A stretch of 64,000 bases of DNA, from the NCBI RefSeq assembly GCF_022180385.2, contig NZ_BQME02000002.1, positions 806,001 through 870,000 of the forward strand. The letters are read 5' to 3'. The DNA is from Paenibacillus sp. L3-i20. Its GTDB lineage: Bacteria > Bacillota > Bacilli > Paenibacillales > Paenibacillaceae. This document shows positions 52,814 to 62,119 of the stretch, piece after piece (position 1 is the stretch's first letter; every line of letters starts with the position of its first letter). Made by a program: the position numbers and the translations under genes. Under the pieces are notes generated by a model. It was not told the DNA's origin and made no database searches. It was given only the letters and a program-made list of their open reading frames with translations.

Positions 52814-55414
52814 ATGTCTAAAAGTTTTCGCACTGTTGTTACTGGAATGCTGCTGATGCTTTTGCTTATACAAAACAGTGCTTTAACTATGGCATCGGAA
52901 GTGGAAATTTCACGGCTTGTTTTGAATAAGAATGAAGCAACGCTTGAAGTGGGGGAGTCCTTCTCTCTGATTGCGACAGCGGTATTTGTTAATGGTAAGA
53001 CAAGCGATGTGACGATTAAGACAGAGTGGGGCAGCAGCAATCCAAATATTGCTACAGTGTATGCGGGTACAATTACTGCCAAAGAAGAAGGGACGGCGAC
53101 CATTACCGCTAGTTATCTAGGAAAGATGGTCCCTGTAGCTGTAACAGTGAGCAAAAAGGTCAAGGCATTGACTATAGATATTACTGACTTCGATCTACGT
53201 GTAGGTCAGGAACAGCAAATAGAGTTAACAGCTATTTTCGTGGATGGGTCAAGTGAGAACGTAACGAAAAAGGCAGCATGGTCTGTTGATAATTATAGTG
53301 TAGCTACTGTTGTGAATGGTTTGGTGACAGGCAAAAAATCTGGTACTGCTAAAGTCACTGCTAAGTATGGCAACCAAAGCATTATTGCGAACGCTGTTGT
53401 TGAACTGGCCAAACGAGTTGATATGGAATATGAGGATGTGAACTTATTAGTTAATGAAAAAAAGCAGCTTGTCTTGACCGCTACCTATCCTGACGGTTCA
53501 ACACAAAATGTTTCCGATAAGGCAGAATGGGAAAGCGACAATGAGAAGGTAGCTGACGCAATTAAGGGTGTTATTAAAGCATACAGTGCAGGTACTGCGA
53601 CAATTACAGCCAAGTACGGAACGAAAACGGATACTCTTATCGTACATGTAGACGCTTCCCGCAAGCTGGAAGCCAGCAAGCAAGAATTGTTCCTGCGTAC
53701 GGGAAAGTCCGAGCAGCTTCAGCTGACATTGACCTATATGGATGGGAAAACAACAAGCATTACCGATAAGGCAAAGTGGAAATCCTCCAACGACTCAGTT
53801 GCTTATGTAGTAAATGGTGAAGTGTTCGCTCAAAAGTCGGGTGAAGCAGACATCACGGCAACTTACGGGGACAAAAGCGTGATCATTCAAGTGGATGTAG
53901 ATGTACCAAAGCGTCTGGATCTAGATATGGATTCCTTGGACCTGGATTTGAACAAATCCCGTGAATTAAAGCTTAATGCCACATTTGCTGATGGAACTCA
54001 GGAATTAGTTACAGACAAAGCTCAGTGGTCGTCTGATAATACGGCTATTGCAGATGTTATCAAGGGCAAGGTGACGGGCTACAAATCAGGTGCAGCCACC
54101 ATTAAAGCATCCTATGGCGACAAACAGGCGATCGTGACAGTTAGAGTAGATATTCCTAATCAAATTGTACTGAGCAAAACAGCGGTGGACATGCAGATTG
54201 GTGACTCAGTTACATTGATTGCAAATGGCCAGTACAATGGAAATCGTGTAGTCGATGTTACCGCACTTGGACAATGGAAATCCTCTAATTCTGATGTTGT
54301 CGAGGTGAATAGAGGAACATTAACCGGCTTAAAGAATGGAACAGCGACCATTACAGTTACCTATGGCACACGGACGGCGATTATAGTAGTATCTGTTGGT
54401 GTGATTGAGAAATTGACGCCGAGTCAAAAGAAACTGTCACTTCGTAAGAACGAAACGTCAACGATCACCCTGACAACTACCTATAAAGATGGTCTTCAGA
54501 AGAACGTTACGACGATTGCGGAATGGAGTTCATCTAAACCTGAGGTTGCTTCCGTCTACAAAGGTCAAATCACTGCTAACGCTTCTGGTTCAACTACCAT
54601 TACAGCTTTATTCGGCGGAGAATCGGTGACGATTTCTGTGGATGTGGAAGTAGCAGATAAACTGACGGCAGATACCTATGCAATAACACTGGAAGTGAAC
54701 GAGAATAAGCGGATTACATTAACTTCTACGGATAGTCTTGGTAATAAAATAGATGTTACGAATACTGCGGAGTGGTCTTCACCCTCGCAGACGATTGTAG
54801 AAGTCAGTAGTGGGGTAGTTCATGCACTTGCTATAGGCAAGACAAGTGTGATCGCAAAATATGGTGGTAAAACAGTAACCGTTGCGGTTCAAGTCGGCAC
54901 TGTCAATAAACTGGTGGCGAGCACAGAGGTATTGTCGATGCAATCTGGTAAGACGCAGTCAATCAAATTGACTGCGATACTACCGGATGGTAGAACAAAA
55001 GATGTTACTTCACAAGCAGAATGGTTGACTGGAAACCAAAGAATTGTGTCAGTCTCACAAGGAATAATAACGGCAATCGCTGCTGGAAAAGTGACCGTAA
55101 CCGCCAAATACAACGGCACGACTGTTATTATCAGTGTTGATGTCGATCAACTGAAGTATTTGGATATCTATAAAAGCGGAAAACCTGTAGCACAGTTAAC
55201 ACTAAAAGGTGACCAAACAATTCAGTTAGAAGCTGTCGCAACTTACATGGACAACTCCGAAAGGAAGATTACCACTGACGGTATATGGAGTTCGTCGAAG
55301 GTAACGGTTGCTCATGTTAAGCATGGTGTTATTACCGCTCAAGGAACAGGAAACGCAACAATAACGGTTAAGTTTGGAAACAAATCGGCAAAGATTCGAA
55401 TTGTAGTTGAATAG
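52814..55414 (+). CDS. Secreted protein of ten Big_2 (bacterial Ig-like) repeats
   Basis: An 866-residue protein with a signal peptide (VVTGMLLMLLLIQNSALTMA) and ten repeats of about 80-85 residues filling the rest. Each repeat shows the pattern LxxTxxYxDGxxxxVT, then WSSSNxxIAxVxxGxITA and GTATITAxYG. The tail ends within the last repeat. There is no SLH, LPxTG, CBM or enzyme domain. The ribosome binding site AAAGGAGG is 11 bases upstream. It stands 128 bp after the ABC operon without a clear terminator between, so partial co-transcription is possible. It probably forms a rod-like surface or matrix protein. Confidence 0.88.
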   Translation: MSKSFRTVVTGMLLMLLLIQNSALTMASEVEISRLVLNKNEATLEVGESFSLIATAVFVNGKTSDVTIKTEWGSSNPNIATVYAGTITAKEEGTATITASYLGKMVPVAVTVSKKVKALTIDITDFDLRVGQEQQIELTAIFVDGSSENVTKKAAWSVDNYSVATVVNGLVTGKKSGTAKVTAKYGNQSIIANAVVELAKRVDMEYEDVNLLVNEKKQLVLTATYPDGSTQNVSDKAEWESDNEKVADAIKGVIKAYSAGTATITAKYGTKTDTLIVHVDASRKLEASKQELFLRTGKSEQLQLTLTYMDGKTTSITDKAKWKSSNDSVAYVVNGEVFAQKSGEADITATYGDKSVIIQVDVDVPKRLDLDMDSLDLDLNKSRELKLNATFADGTQELVTDKAQWSSDNTAIADVIKGKVTGYKSGAATIKASYGDKQAIVTVRVDIPNQIVLSKTAVDMQIGDSVTLIANGQYNGNRVVDVTALGQWKSSNSDVVEVNRGTLTGLKNGTATITVTYGTRTAIIVVSVGVIEKLTPSQKKLSLRKNETSTITLTTTYKDGLQKNVTTIAEWSSSKPEVASVYKGQITANASGSTTITALFGGESVTISVDVEVADKLTADTYAITLEVNENKRITLTSTDSLGNKIDVTNTAEWSSPSQTIVEVSSGVVHALAIGKTSVIAKYGGKTVTVAVQVGTVNKLVASTEVLSMQSGKTQSIKLTAILPDGRTKDVTSQAEWLTGNQRIVSVSQGIITAIAAGKVTVTAKYNGTTVIISVDVDQLKYLDIYKSGKPVAQLTLKGDQTIQLEAVATYMDNSERKITTDGIWSSSKVTVAHVKHGVITAQGTGNATITVKFGNKSAKIRIVVE

Positions 55415-56113
55415 TCGTGCAAAATTTCTAGCTCATTTAGTCAAGTTATATGGAAGTAATATCGTACATTCTGGTGGAGGTGATTTTAAGATTTTTTGCA
55501 ACAAAGTTTTTAGATGGTTGCAATAAGAAAGCAGAACTTTATGTAAACTGGTACCCATAGTCTGGACACTTTAAAAAAGGTGTTTAGGCTGCTGCGGTAT
55601 CTTTTCTGCAACCATTGGTTTCTGGAATTAAAGATTAAGTAGATATGATCAAACGGCTTTCTTTTTAGGTAGCGCAAAAGAAAATAAAAAAAAGGGATAA
55701 ACTTTTCAAAAGTTCTATCCCTTTTTGACTATCAACAAATAAGAGTATGAATGGGTAGGCGACAGTCTGTATGAGCATAACGTGTGGGAGATGAAAGGGT
55801 TGTTGCAGTACCAATAGAGAACTGCGGGCAATTAGGCGGATTATTTGGAGCAATCTTTGGCGTATCGGATATTTTCCGTCCATTGCTCGGCGCCAATAAT
55901 ACATGATTGTAACGATTTACACTTTGAAGTCGTATCTCCCGTATTCATAGGAGATATTGTGCATGCTTTCAAAATGATGATGCGTGGCTGGTTTCGCATA
56001 ATTTCTCGGAAGCGAAAAGTTCAACTTCACTTATGGATTTTTCCAAAAAAATATCGCGATAGGTACGGTATACTTAAGATGTGTTTTTATCATTTGAACT
56101 GGAGGTGTCAGCA
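55415..56113. other. Long intergenic region
   Basis: 699 bp. A GGTGGAGGTGATT site near 55474 leads into no credible ORF. Around 55560-55640 the sequence CTGCTGCGGTATCTTTTCTG resembles the end of some insertion sequences but is not certain. A terminator lies at 55689-55726. A 40-codon ORF from GTG 55784 (CGQLGGLFGAIFGVSDIFRP) lacks a ribosome binding site. The rest is featureless. Confidence 0.4.
55689..55726. terminator. Bidirectional-looking intrinsic terminator
   Basis: AAAAGGGATA-AACTTTT pairs with AAAAGTT-c-TATCCCTTTT around a single-base loop region, with A-rich and T-rich flanks. It lies about 275 bp after the Big_2 gene. Confidence 0.7.
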
Positions 56114-57871
56114 ATGTGTAGCATACCCCCATCCAGAACAACTCACTTATCCGACTCATTCATGTGTACCCTCAAAGAACTTCCTTCCAAACTTCAAGTC
56201 AAAGCGGCAGCGAAAGCGATCGAGATTAACCCCGAGAATGCACCAAAAGCCTACCAAACTCTACTTTTGTCACAAGAGGAGCAATCAAATCCCCTTAAAT
56301 TGGCTTTACGTACAACGAAACGTTGGAGTAGAAGCGGTGTAAATCTGACCGTCGGATTTTTCGGTAATCCATCTGCTGAATTGAAAGCTCGGATTATTAG
56401 CCACATGAATGCATGGAACGTGTCCGGAAATATTCAGTTTACGGAATCTTCTAACAATCCTCTAGTCCGAGTCAGTTTTGATGGTGAAGGATATTGGTCC
56501 TATAACGGGACAGATATTCTACAAATCACTTCTGATCAGCCCACGATGAATCTCGAAGGATTCACTATGGACACGCCAGAATATGTATTCCAACGTGTCG
56601 TTCGTCACGAAACTGGTCATACACTTGGCTTTCCTCATGAGCATCTCCGCCCAGAGATCGTAAATCTCATTGACTCGGAAAAGGCAATCGCCTACTTTGC
56701 AGATCGTTACAAGTGGTCTCGCGAGAAGACAAAAGTGCAGGTACTTACTCCGCTTGACCCGTTCGTTAATGTAACGGTGGTTGCGGATCCTAACTCTATC
56801 ATGTGCTACAAGTTGCCGGCGTCCATTATGAAAGATGGCATTGCTATTAATGGAGGCACGGACATTAGCGCTTCAGACATGCAGTTAGTTGCAATTTCGT
56901 ATCCCAAGTCTAATGCAACCAAAAGTCTCATGCATACTGTGCGTAACTCGGATGGAAGCTGGCAGCCCTTGGAGAATCTGCTTAATAGATTTAGTATTGA
57001 AAGTCCGATCCTTTCTCTAGCAGGTGCGAAAGGAGAAAACGGCGATACTCATTTAGTTTTCGCTACGATCTGGGGAGGACCTGAGGAAATTGGACAATTG
57101 TGGCACTCGATTCGCCTAGCGGATGGCAGTTGGTCGGGGCCGAACAATCTATCTCAGTTGCTTGAAATTTCCAAAGGTGTTGCAGCAGTCGCAGCAGCGA
57201 GCGGGCCGAATGGAACGATACAATTTATTTTCACAACGAGCGATGGTCATCTATGGCACACAATTCGTGAATCAAACGGAAATTGGCAGCCGATTGGCGA
57301 CCTCCGAAAAGAAGTTAAGGTGTCTGGAAACGTAGTCGCTCTCAGCGGAACTGGCGGCGCCGATGGGGCAACACAATTTGTTTTCACTACAAATGACGGA
57401 CACCTTTGGCACACCATTCGACGTGCAAACGGCAGCTGGCAGCCGCTAGGCAACCTTTCGGCCGAACTTTCTACAAAATGGACAGGAGTCGTCACTACGA
57501 TTGCGGGGGCGGAAGGTCCAAGCAACGGGGATGCGGTGTTTGTATTCGCTACAAACCAATCAAATCTATGGCATACAATTCGTTATAGAAATGGTGGGAA
57601 GTGGACGGGGTTGAATGATTTAGGAAAAGAGTTGCAGGTAGAGAAACGAGTCATCGCAATAGGTGGTTGCTCTGGTGCTGACGGACAAACGCAGTTCGTC
57701 TTTACTACTCAAGATGGGCAGGCATGGCATACGATCCGTTACGCTAATGGAGGTTGGCAAAGTGCGGTTCCACTAAACTTGGTACTGCCAATCATAGGCG
57801 CAATGCCTACTTTGACCGGTGTGACCGGCGACAATGGCGCAACGCACTTTTTCTTTACCACGTATCAGTAA
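56114..57871 (+). CDS. Astacin-like M12A metalloprotease with six-repeat beta-propeller-like tail
   Basis: The ATG at 56114 is preferred (GGAGGTG site); an upstream ATG at 56081 has none. 585 residues. The zinc site is HETGHTLGFPHEH from about residue 165, i.e. HExxHxxGxxH, with SIMCY as the likely Met-turn near 235. This is the metzincin/astacin signature. From about 285 on there are six repeats with LWHTIRxxNGxWQPLGNL-type cores, as in PLL/tectonin-like propellers. No signal peptide is visible at the start (MCSIPPS), though a protease with a lectin-like tail would be expected outside the cell. Whether it is secreted by another route or acts inside is unknown. Confidence 0.82.
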   Translation: MCSIPPSRTTHLSDSFMCTLKELPSKLQVKAAAKAIEINPENAPKAYQTLLLSQEEQSNPLKLALRTTKRWSRSGVNLTVGFFGNPSAELKARIISHMNAWNVSGNIQFTESSNNPLVRVSFDGEGYWSYNGTDILQITSDQPTMNLEGFTMDTPEYVFQRVVRHETGHTLGFPHEHLRPEIVNLIDSEKAIAYFADRYKWSREKTKVQVLTPLDPFVNVTVVADPNSIMCYKLPASIMKDGIAINGGTDISASDMQLVAISYPKSNATKSLMHTVRNSDGSWQPLENLLNRFSIESPILSLAGAKGENGDTHLVFATIWGGPEEIGQLWHSIRLADGSWSGPNNLSQLLEISKGVAAVAAASGPNGTIQFIFTTSDGHLWHTIRESNGNWQPIGDLRKEVKVSGNVVALSGTGGADGATQFVFTTNDGHLWHTIRRANGSWQPLGNLSAELSTKWTGVVTTIAGAEGPSNGDAVFVFATNQSNLWHTIRYRNGGKWTGLNDLGKELQVEKRVIAIGGCSGADGQTQFVFTTQDGQAWHTIRYANGGWQSAVPLNLVLPIIGAMPTLTGVTGDNGATHFFFTTYQ

Positions 57872-58165
57872 TCGGAATTGCTTTTGACGGATCTGAATTT
57901 TTTTAAGAATTATAAGTTAATAGGAGTAAGGCTATGAGTATCTATGAGCACCGTCATAACAGTTATTCGTGTTTAAACGAATGAGAAACCCAACGACTTT
58001 TTCTAGTCGTTGGGTTTCTCTATAATCTGAGATGAAAGATGATGAACGTTAGTTATAAAGTGGTAGTCGGTATATATTATTATAATTTATCGGAATGCTA
58101 ACGAGCAGATTAGTCACTGAAGGAGAAGGATGCAAAATTGCTCCATCTTCACGGGGATTTGTTCA
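57872..58165. other. Intergenic region between convergent genes
   Basis: 294 bp. It contains the terminator at 57983-58022 and no other supported feature. Confidence 0.4.
57983..58022. terminator. Perfect 16-bp stem terminator
   Basis: GAGAAACCCAACGACT pairs perfectly with AGTCGTTGGGTTTCTC around a short T-rich loop. It can end the metalloprotease gene on the plus strand and possibly the DUF3626 gene on the minus strand. Confidence 0.8.
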
Positions 58166-59176
58166 CTATTTCATTGGTTTTCCATATTGAACCAAAACAT
58201 GCCACAGTAATTTTAACTCTTGCAGAACTTCTTTGTAGGTTCCTCTATCGCTCCAATTACTTGGATTTCGTTTCAAGTCCATAGCCGCCGTTCCGATCAT
58301 ATTCACATCAATAAAATCATTTTGCGCAATTCTTTTAGCTAGTGAAGGCATCGAAGGACCTCTAAAATTCATAGGAACCTCATCAACCAAAAGTGTAAAA
58401 CCCATGTGCCAGTAAAGATCAACTGAATACTTTAAACATATCTGTTCTAAGATTCGTCCTGTATCCGTGCCTTTAAATGATGGATCGGCAACAAGCATTT
58501 TTACATCTTCTTTAAGAGAAATGTTACCATGAACCTGAGCTTCGATATAGTGGTCAAGATTTCGGTTTGGCACTTTGTTTGATGGATTTTGGAATGGTTT
58601 CTCAAGATTGACGATCATATGGTGGATTAACTTTTGAATCGTTAGATTTTTTTCACCAATGGCATAATTATTATAGAACGCATCCTTCATGAGAGCAGCC
58701 CAAATGAGGTCAAATTCCTCATACGTTCCCTTTTCCTTGGGGTGTTGGTGAGAATCCAAATAAGTGTAAGTGCAACGTTGAGAGACCTCAGTGGATAAAA
58801 GGAAATAACATGATCCAAAACGTGGAGCAGGCCCATCGGGATGTAACATGACATTGAGTGCCTCATACTTGGGCCGTTCGCTATTGGTTGAGCCATTTAT
58901 TTGGTACGCTCCGCCAAACATTTTTTTCTCCCAAACGTCTCGTTCACCACCTGAAAATGCTGATAGACTTCCATTCGATAGGAGGGTCTCAAACTGGCTT
59001 TTATAAATTCCCTGCTCAAGTAGTGCTTCAGCTACGCTTTTCATGGTCGGATCTAATCTATCTGGGTGAAAGTGTAGCGCAATATTTGTGTAAGATTTTA
59101 GTTTTGTGATAGCATGTTCAAATGTCTTCCGCTCGATGTTGGACATTCGTAGGATGTCCCTAATGGTTTGCTCCAT
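58166..59176 (-). CDS. DUF3626 protein, cut off from its own 5' end by an IS3 element
   Basis: A 336-residue soluble protein from ATG 59176. DUF3626 landmarks: LHFHPDRL, LLEQGIYKSQFETLLSNGSL, SGGERDVWEKKMFGGAY, and FGSCYFLLSTEVSQRCTYTY. Function unknown. The frame is open upstream of this ATG (HITNYARSRKNE) right into the end of the IS3-family element, and a matching 5' piece with ATG and ribosome binding site lies beyond the element at 60423-60471. So this ATG is probably internal; expression of the remainder would need a new promoter or restart. It is not clear that the protein is made. Confidence 0.75.
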   Translation of the reverse strand: MEQTIRDILRMSNIERKTFEHAITKLKSYTNIALHFHPDRLDPTMKSVAEALLEQGIYKSQFETLLSNGSLSAFSGGERDVWEKKMFGGAYQINGSTNSERPKYEALNVMLHPDGPAPRFGSCYFLLSTEVSQRCTYTYLDSHQHPKEKGTYEEFDLIWAALMKDAFYNNYAIGEKNLTIQKLIHHMIVNLEKPFQNPSNKVPNRNLDHYIEAQVHGNISLKEDVKMLVADPSFKGTDTGRILEQICLKYSVDLYWHMGFTLLVDEVPMNFRGPSMPSLAKRIAQNDFIDVNMIGTAAMDLKRNPSNWSDRGTYKEVLQELKLLWHVLVQYGKPMK

Positions 59177-59230
59177 CTCATTTTTGCGGCTTCTTGCGTA
59201 ATTTGTTATATGTGGACTGTCAACAGTAAA

Positions 59231-60025
59231 TCAGACAACTTTCTTAAGGGCTTCTTGTCGATATTGAACAGGCGTCATGTAGCCTAAGGTTCCATGGATA
59301 CGATGCTTGTTGAACCAGTTAACGTAATCATATAATTCCAATTCTAAATGAGTGAGATTCTGAAAGGTCATTTGGTTCACAAACTCCGTTTTCATGATCT
59401 TGTATGTGGCTTCAGCCACAGCGTTGTCGTAAGGACAGCCTTTCATACTTAGTGATCGACCAATTTCAAACGTCTCCAAGAGCTCGTCCATTTTTTGATT
59501 TTTGAACTCGCTGCCACGGTCGGTATGAAACCATTGAATCTGACGTAGATCACTTTCAACACTTGCGAAGGCGCGGGTAATTAGAGCAGCATCCTTGTTC
59601 GGACCTGCACTACGCCCAATGATTTCTCGATTAAACAGATCGACCAGCACACAAATGTAATGCCATCGGTTCTGGACTTTCACATACGTCAAATCACTGA
59701 CGACGAAGCGTTTAACTTCTGTCTGCTCGAACTCCCTCTTCAGAACATTTGTCGTTGTTGCTTCGTTACAGGACGATTTGTGGGGATTATATTGTGCCAC
59801 CGTGTAAGTAGAAACGAGTCCTTGCTCTTTCATGATACGGCCAATTCGGCGTCTGGATACGATGAAACCACGCTCGTGAAGCTTCACTTTAATCTTGCGT
59901 GTGCCGTAGGCTTTTCGGTTCTTGAGAAAGATATCCACAATAGCTTCAGTGACATCATCTTCTGTGGCTCGTTCTTGGGCGTCGTAATAAAATGTACTTC
60001 TTGTGATTTGTAGGACGTCGCACAT
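59231..60025 (-). CDS. IS3-family transposase OrfB (DDE integrase)
   Basis: 264 residues from ATG 60025; the frame continues upstream to overlap the end of OrfA in the -1 frame (VAIIENNRDKYSVSA), as usual for IS3 elements that make a frameshift fusion. An HTH_21-type region (YGTRKIKVKLHERGFIVSRR) precedes the catalytic core. Active residues: Asp in VVSDLTYV, Asp in FHTDRGSEF, and Glu in AVAEATYK, spaced as DD35E. It cuts and joins the element ends together with OrfA. No defect seen. Confidence 0.9.
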   Translation of the reverse strand: MCDVLQITRSTFYYDAQERATEDDVTEAIVDIFLKNRKAYGTRKIKVKLHERGFIVSRRRIGRIMKEQGLVSTYTVAQYNPHKSSCNEATTTNVLKREFEQTEVKRFVVSDLTYVKVQNRWHYICVLVDLFNREIIGRSAGPNKDAALITRAFASVESDLRQIQWFHTDRGSEFKNQKMDELLETFEIGRSLSMKGCPYDNAVAEATYKIMKTEFVNQMTFQNLTHLELELYDYVNWFNKHRIHGTLGYMTPVQYRQEALKKVV

Positions 60026-60066
60026 TGCTGATACCGAGTATTTATCACGGTTGTTCTCGATGATAG

Positions 60067-60351
60067 CTACTTTCGTCCCATGATCAGCGCGGCTTGCTTT
60101 AAAATATCTACCTCCATTTTTAAACGTTGGTTCTCTTTTCGTAAAGCAATCAATTCCTCTTCTTCTGACGATCGATTGTCCTTTTCTCTAAAGGAGCCTG
60201 TTGACTGAGATTGCTTGATCCAGCGGTCTAAAGCAGAGGCTGTAAGATCATATTCTTCTATAATCGCAGCTCTGGTTTTCCCATTTTCATAGAGCTGCAC
60301 CATTTGCTTTTTGAATTCAGTTGTAAACGTACGTCGTTGTATTTTAGGCAT
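60067..60351 (-). CDS. IS3-family transposase OrfA
   Basis: A 94-residue protein with an HTH domain (RRTFTTEFKKQMVQLYENGK, EYDLTASALDRWIKQ) and a C-terminal leucine zipper (EEELIALRKENQRLKMEVDI). It binds the element ends. It ends in MGRK, just where OrfB begins in the -1 frame. The start follows a GGAGCGGATCTC stretch. Full length for the family. Confidence 0.9.
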   Translation of the reverse strand: MPKIQRRTFTTEFKKQMVQLYENGKTRAAIIEEYDLTASALDRWIKQSQSTGSFREKDNRSSEEEELIALRKENQRLKMEVDILKQAALIMGRK

Positions 60352-60422
60352 TGTAGAGATCCGCTCCTTAACATGATAGGTTTATTCTACAAGCCCTTAA
60401 GTTCTCTGTCCAACTTAGTGTA

Positions 60423-60471
60423 GCCGATCCATATGCTCTTGAGCTAATAGCTGAGATTTCGATAATTCCAT
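60423..60471 (-). pseudogene. 5' fragment of the DUF3626 gene
   Basis: ATG at 60471 follows AGGGGGCTGCCT and opens MELSKSQLLAQEHMDR before running into the IS3 element, where a stop follows. The frame and content fit the missing N-terminus of the DUF3626 protein on the other side of the element. Together they restore one gene when the element is removed. Confidence 0.7.
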
Positions 60472-60766
60472 AGGCAGCCCCCTTTTTATAAAATATTATA
60501 TAGTATTAAATTACAAGTTTTATTGCAAAGGCTTCGATAGTATTATAATTTTATATCTTGTGTCACATCATACATTGGACACTCGTTTCATTGAACAATA
60601 ACCTCCTAGGCCCCCTAATGAAACTGGAGTTTCCACAAAGCCTCTTAAATTGATATTCAAATTAATTAAGATCGATAATTTAATATAAAGAATGATTAAA
60701 ATCATCTTCCCTCTAGAGATTTGTTAGTTGAGATTCATTTTATGTGAGAAAAGAAAGGATACACAA
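60472..60766. other. Divergent promoter region
   Basis: About 295 bp, very AT-rich, between the original DUF3626 start (minus) and the phosphodiesterase gene (plus). Several TATAAT-like boxes occur, none with a convincing partner. No operator recognised. Confidence 0.35.
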
Positions 60767-61741
60767 ATGAAAAAAAGAAAAGATAAAAGGACACTTATCA
60801 TTTTTGGAGTATTAACCTTGTTGGTTGTTATGGTTTGGCTGAATAATACGAGTCTATTTTATTCGAAAGATACAAATTATAAGATTCTAGCTCATAGAGG
60901 GTTGGCTCAAACCTTCGATATTTCCAAGGTAGAGAATGATACGAATACAGCTGAAATCATTCATCCTCCGGAACACCCTTATTTAGAAAATACAATTCCA
61001 TCTATGAAGGCAGCATTTGATAATGGTGCTGATGTAGTGGAATTAGATATTAAGTTAACGAAGGATCATCAATTAGCTGTTTTTCATGATTTCACTTTAG
61101 AATATAGAACAAATGGGAAAGGTGTAGTCAAAGATTATACGATGAACGAATTGAAGAAGCTAGATGTGGGCTATAGATATACGGCTGATAATGGAGAGAG
61201 TTATCCGTTTCGCGGCAAAGGCATTGGTATGATACCAAGCTTAGATGAGGTTTTTGCAACTTTTCCTAATAAAGAGTTATTAATTCATGACAAAGATGGA
61301 GAGATGGAAGCAACAAAAGTATTGTGGGATTCATATTTAAGTAAAATGTCAGAGGAACAATTAGATAAAATAACAGTTTATGGTGATGGGGACAGCGAGG
61401 GATTTGAGTATTTACGTTCAAAACATGTAAAGTTGAAATTGTTAACGAAAACAATGATGAAAGATGCGCTTTTAAAATATGAATTATTAGGTTGGACGGG
61501 ATATATTCCGGAAGAATTGCATAATATGGAGCTACATTTACCTTTAAATTATGCGAAGTATTTATGGGGTTGGCCAAATAAATTTGTTGATAGAATGGAA
61601 TCTGTCAATACGCGAGTCGTAATCGTAGAGGGAAATGGGAAATGGTCAGAAGGATTTGACACAAAAGAAAGCCTTAAAAAAATTCCAGAAGGATATCAGG
61701 GGTATATATGGACAAATAGGGTTGATAAAGTTACTAAATGA
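60767..61741 (+). CDS. Membrane-anchored glycerophosphodiester phosphodiesterase
   Basis: A 324-residue protein from ATG 60767 (GAAAGGATAC site); the upstream frame from 60728 lacks one. One N-terminal membrane segment (LIIFGVLTLLVVMVWL) and an outward GDPD domain. Catalytic residues: His in ILAHRGLAQ, Glu and Asp in VVELDIKLTKD, and His in VFHDFTLE. It hydrolyses glycerophosphodiesters to glycerol-3-phosphate and an alcohol. An insertion of about 25 residues lies between HRG and the ENTIPSMKAAFDNGAD motif. It is a solo gene. Confidence 0.88.
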   Translation: MKKRKDKRTLIIFGVLTLLVVMVWLNNTSLFYSKDTNYKILAHRGLAQTFDISKVENDTNTAEIIHPPEHPYLENTIPSMKAAFDNGADVVELDIKLTKDHQLAVFHDFTLEYRTNGKGVVKDYTMNELKKLDVGYRYTADNGESYPFRGKGIGMIPSLDEVFATFPNKELLIHDKDGEMEATKVLWDSYLSKMSEEQLDKITVYGDGDSEGFEYLRSKHVKLKLLTKTMMKDALLKYELLGWTGYIPEELHNMELHLPLNYAKYLWGWPNKFVDRMESVNTRVVIVEGNGKWSEGFDTKESLKKIPEGYQGYIWTNRVDKVTK

Positions 61742-62119
61742 TTTCTCAGCATGTAATTCTTCAAACATAGTTGATTCTTCATTTAGCCGCAGCGCTGATT
61801 GTAGTTTTTCGTAGGAGGCAACTACACGTAATAATTAAAAGAAAGGATAACTTAGTAATTATCGACTTAAAGAGGATATATAAGGTTCTATAAAAATTGA
61901 TTAAAAATATTTATTACCAAACGAATTATCAAAAAAAGTAGTAAAATAATACTGTTGAACGCGATGTTGGTGATAGGGTTTTCGTTTACATTTCTGCGTC
62001 TATATAAGCATAAGTTTTTTCTTTTAGAGCTTATTATTCCTCATTGCAACATTGTGTTTATTTAATTCAATAGATTCATTTTGATAAATCGATATGTAAA
62101 ACATGAAATAAGAGGTGAA
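61742..62119. other. AT-rich intergenic region
   Basis: 378 bp without a supported gene. A GTAGTTTTTCGTAGGAGGCAACTAC stretch near 61800 contains a short dyad (GTAGTT with AACTAC) that may be a hairpin. No RNA gene recognised. Confidence 0.35.

Larger units (their letters stand above)
59222..60422 (-). mobile_element. Intact-looking IS3-family insertion sequence
   Basis: About 1.2 kb with OrfA and OrfB on the minus strand in -1 relation. Ends are imperfect inverted repeats: read inward, AACAGTAAATCAGACA at the left and TACACTAAGTTGGACA at the right, then a shared TTAAGGGCTT. It sits inside the DUF3626 gene. Neither ORF shows a break, so the element may still be active. Exact end bases and target duplication are uncertain. 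Confidence 0.85.

Noticed and set aside
55560..55640. Sequence resembling an insertion sequence end
   Set aside because: Only a vague resemblance; no partner repeat and no transposase fragment nearby.
55784..55906. 40-codon ORF with glycine-rich hydrophobic stretch
   Set aside because: No ribosome binding site for the GTG start; could be chance.
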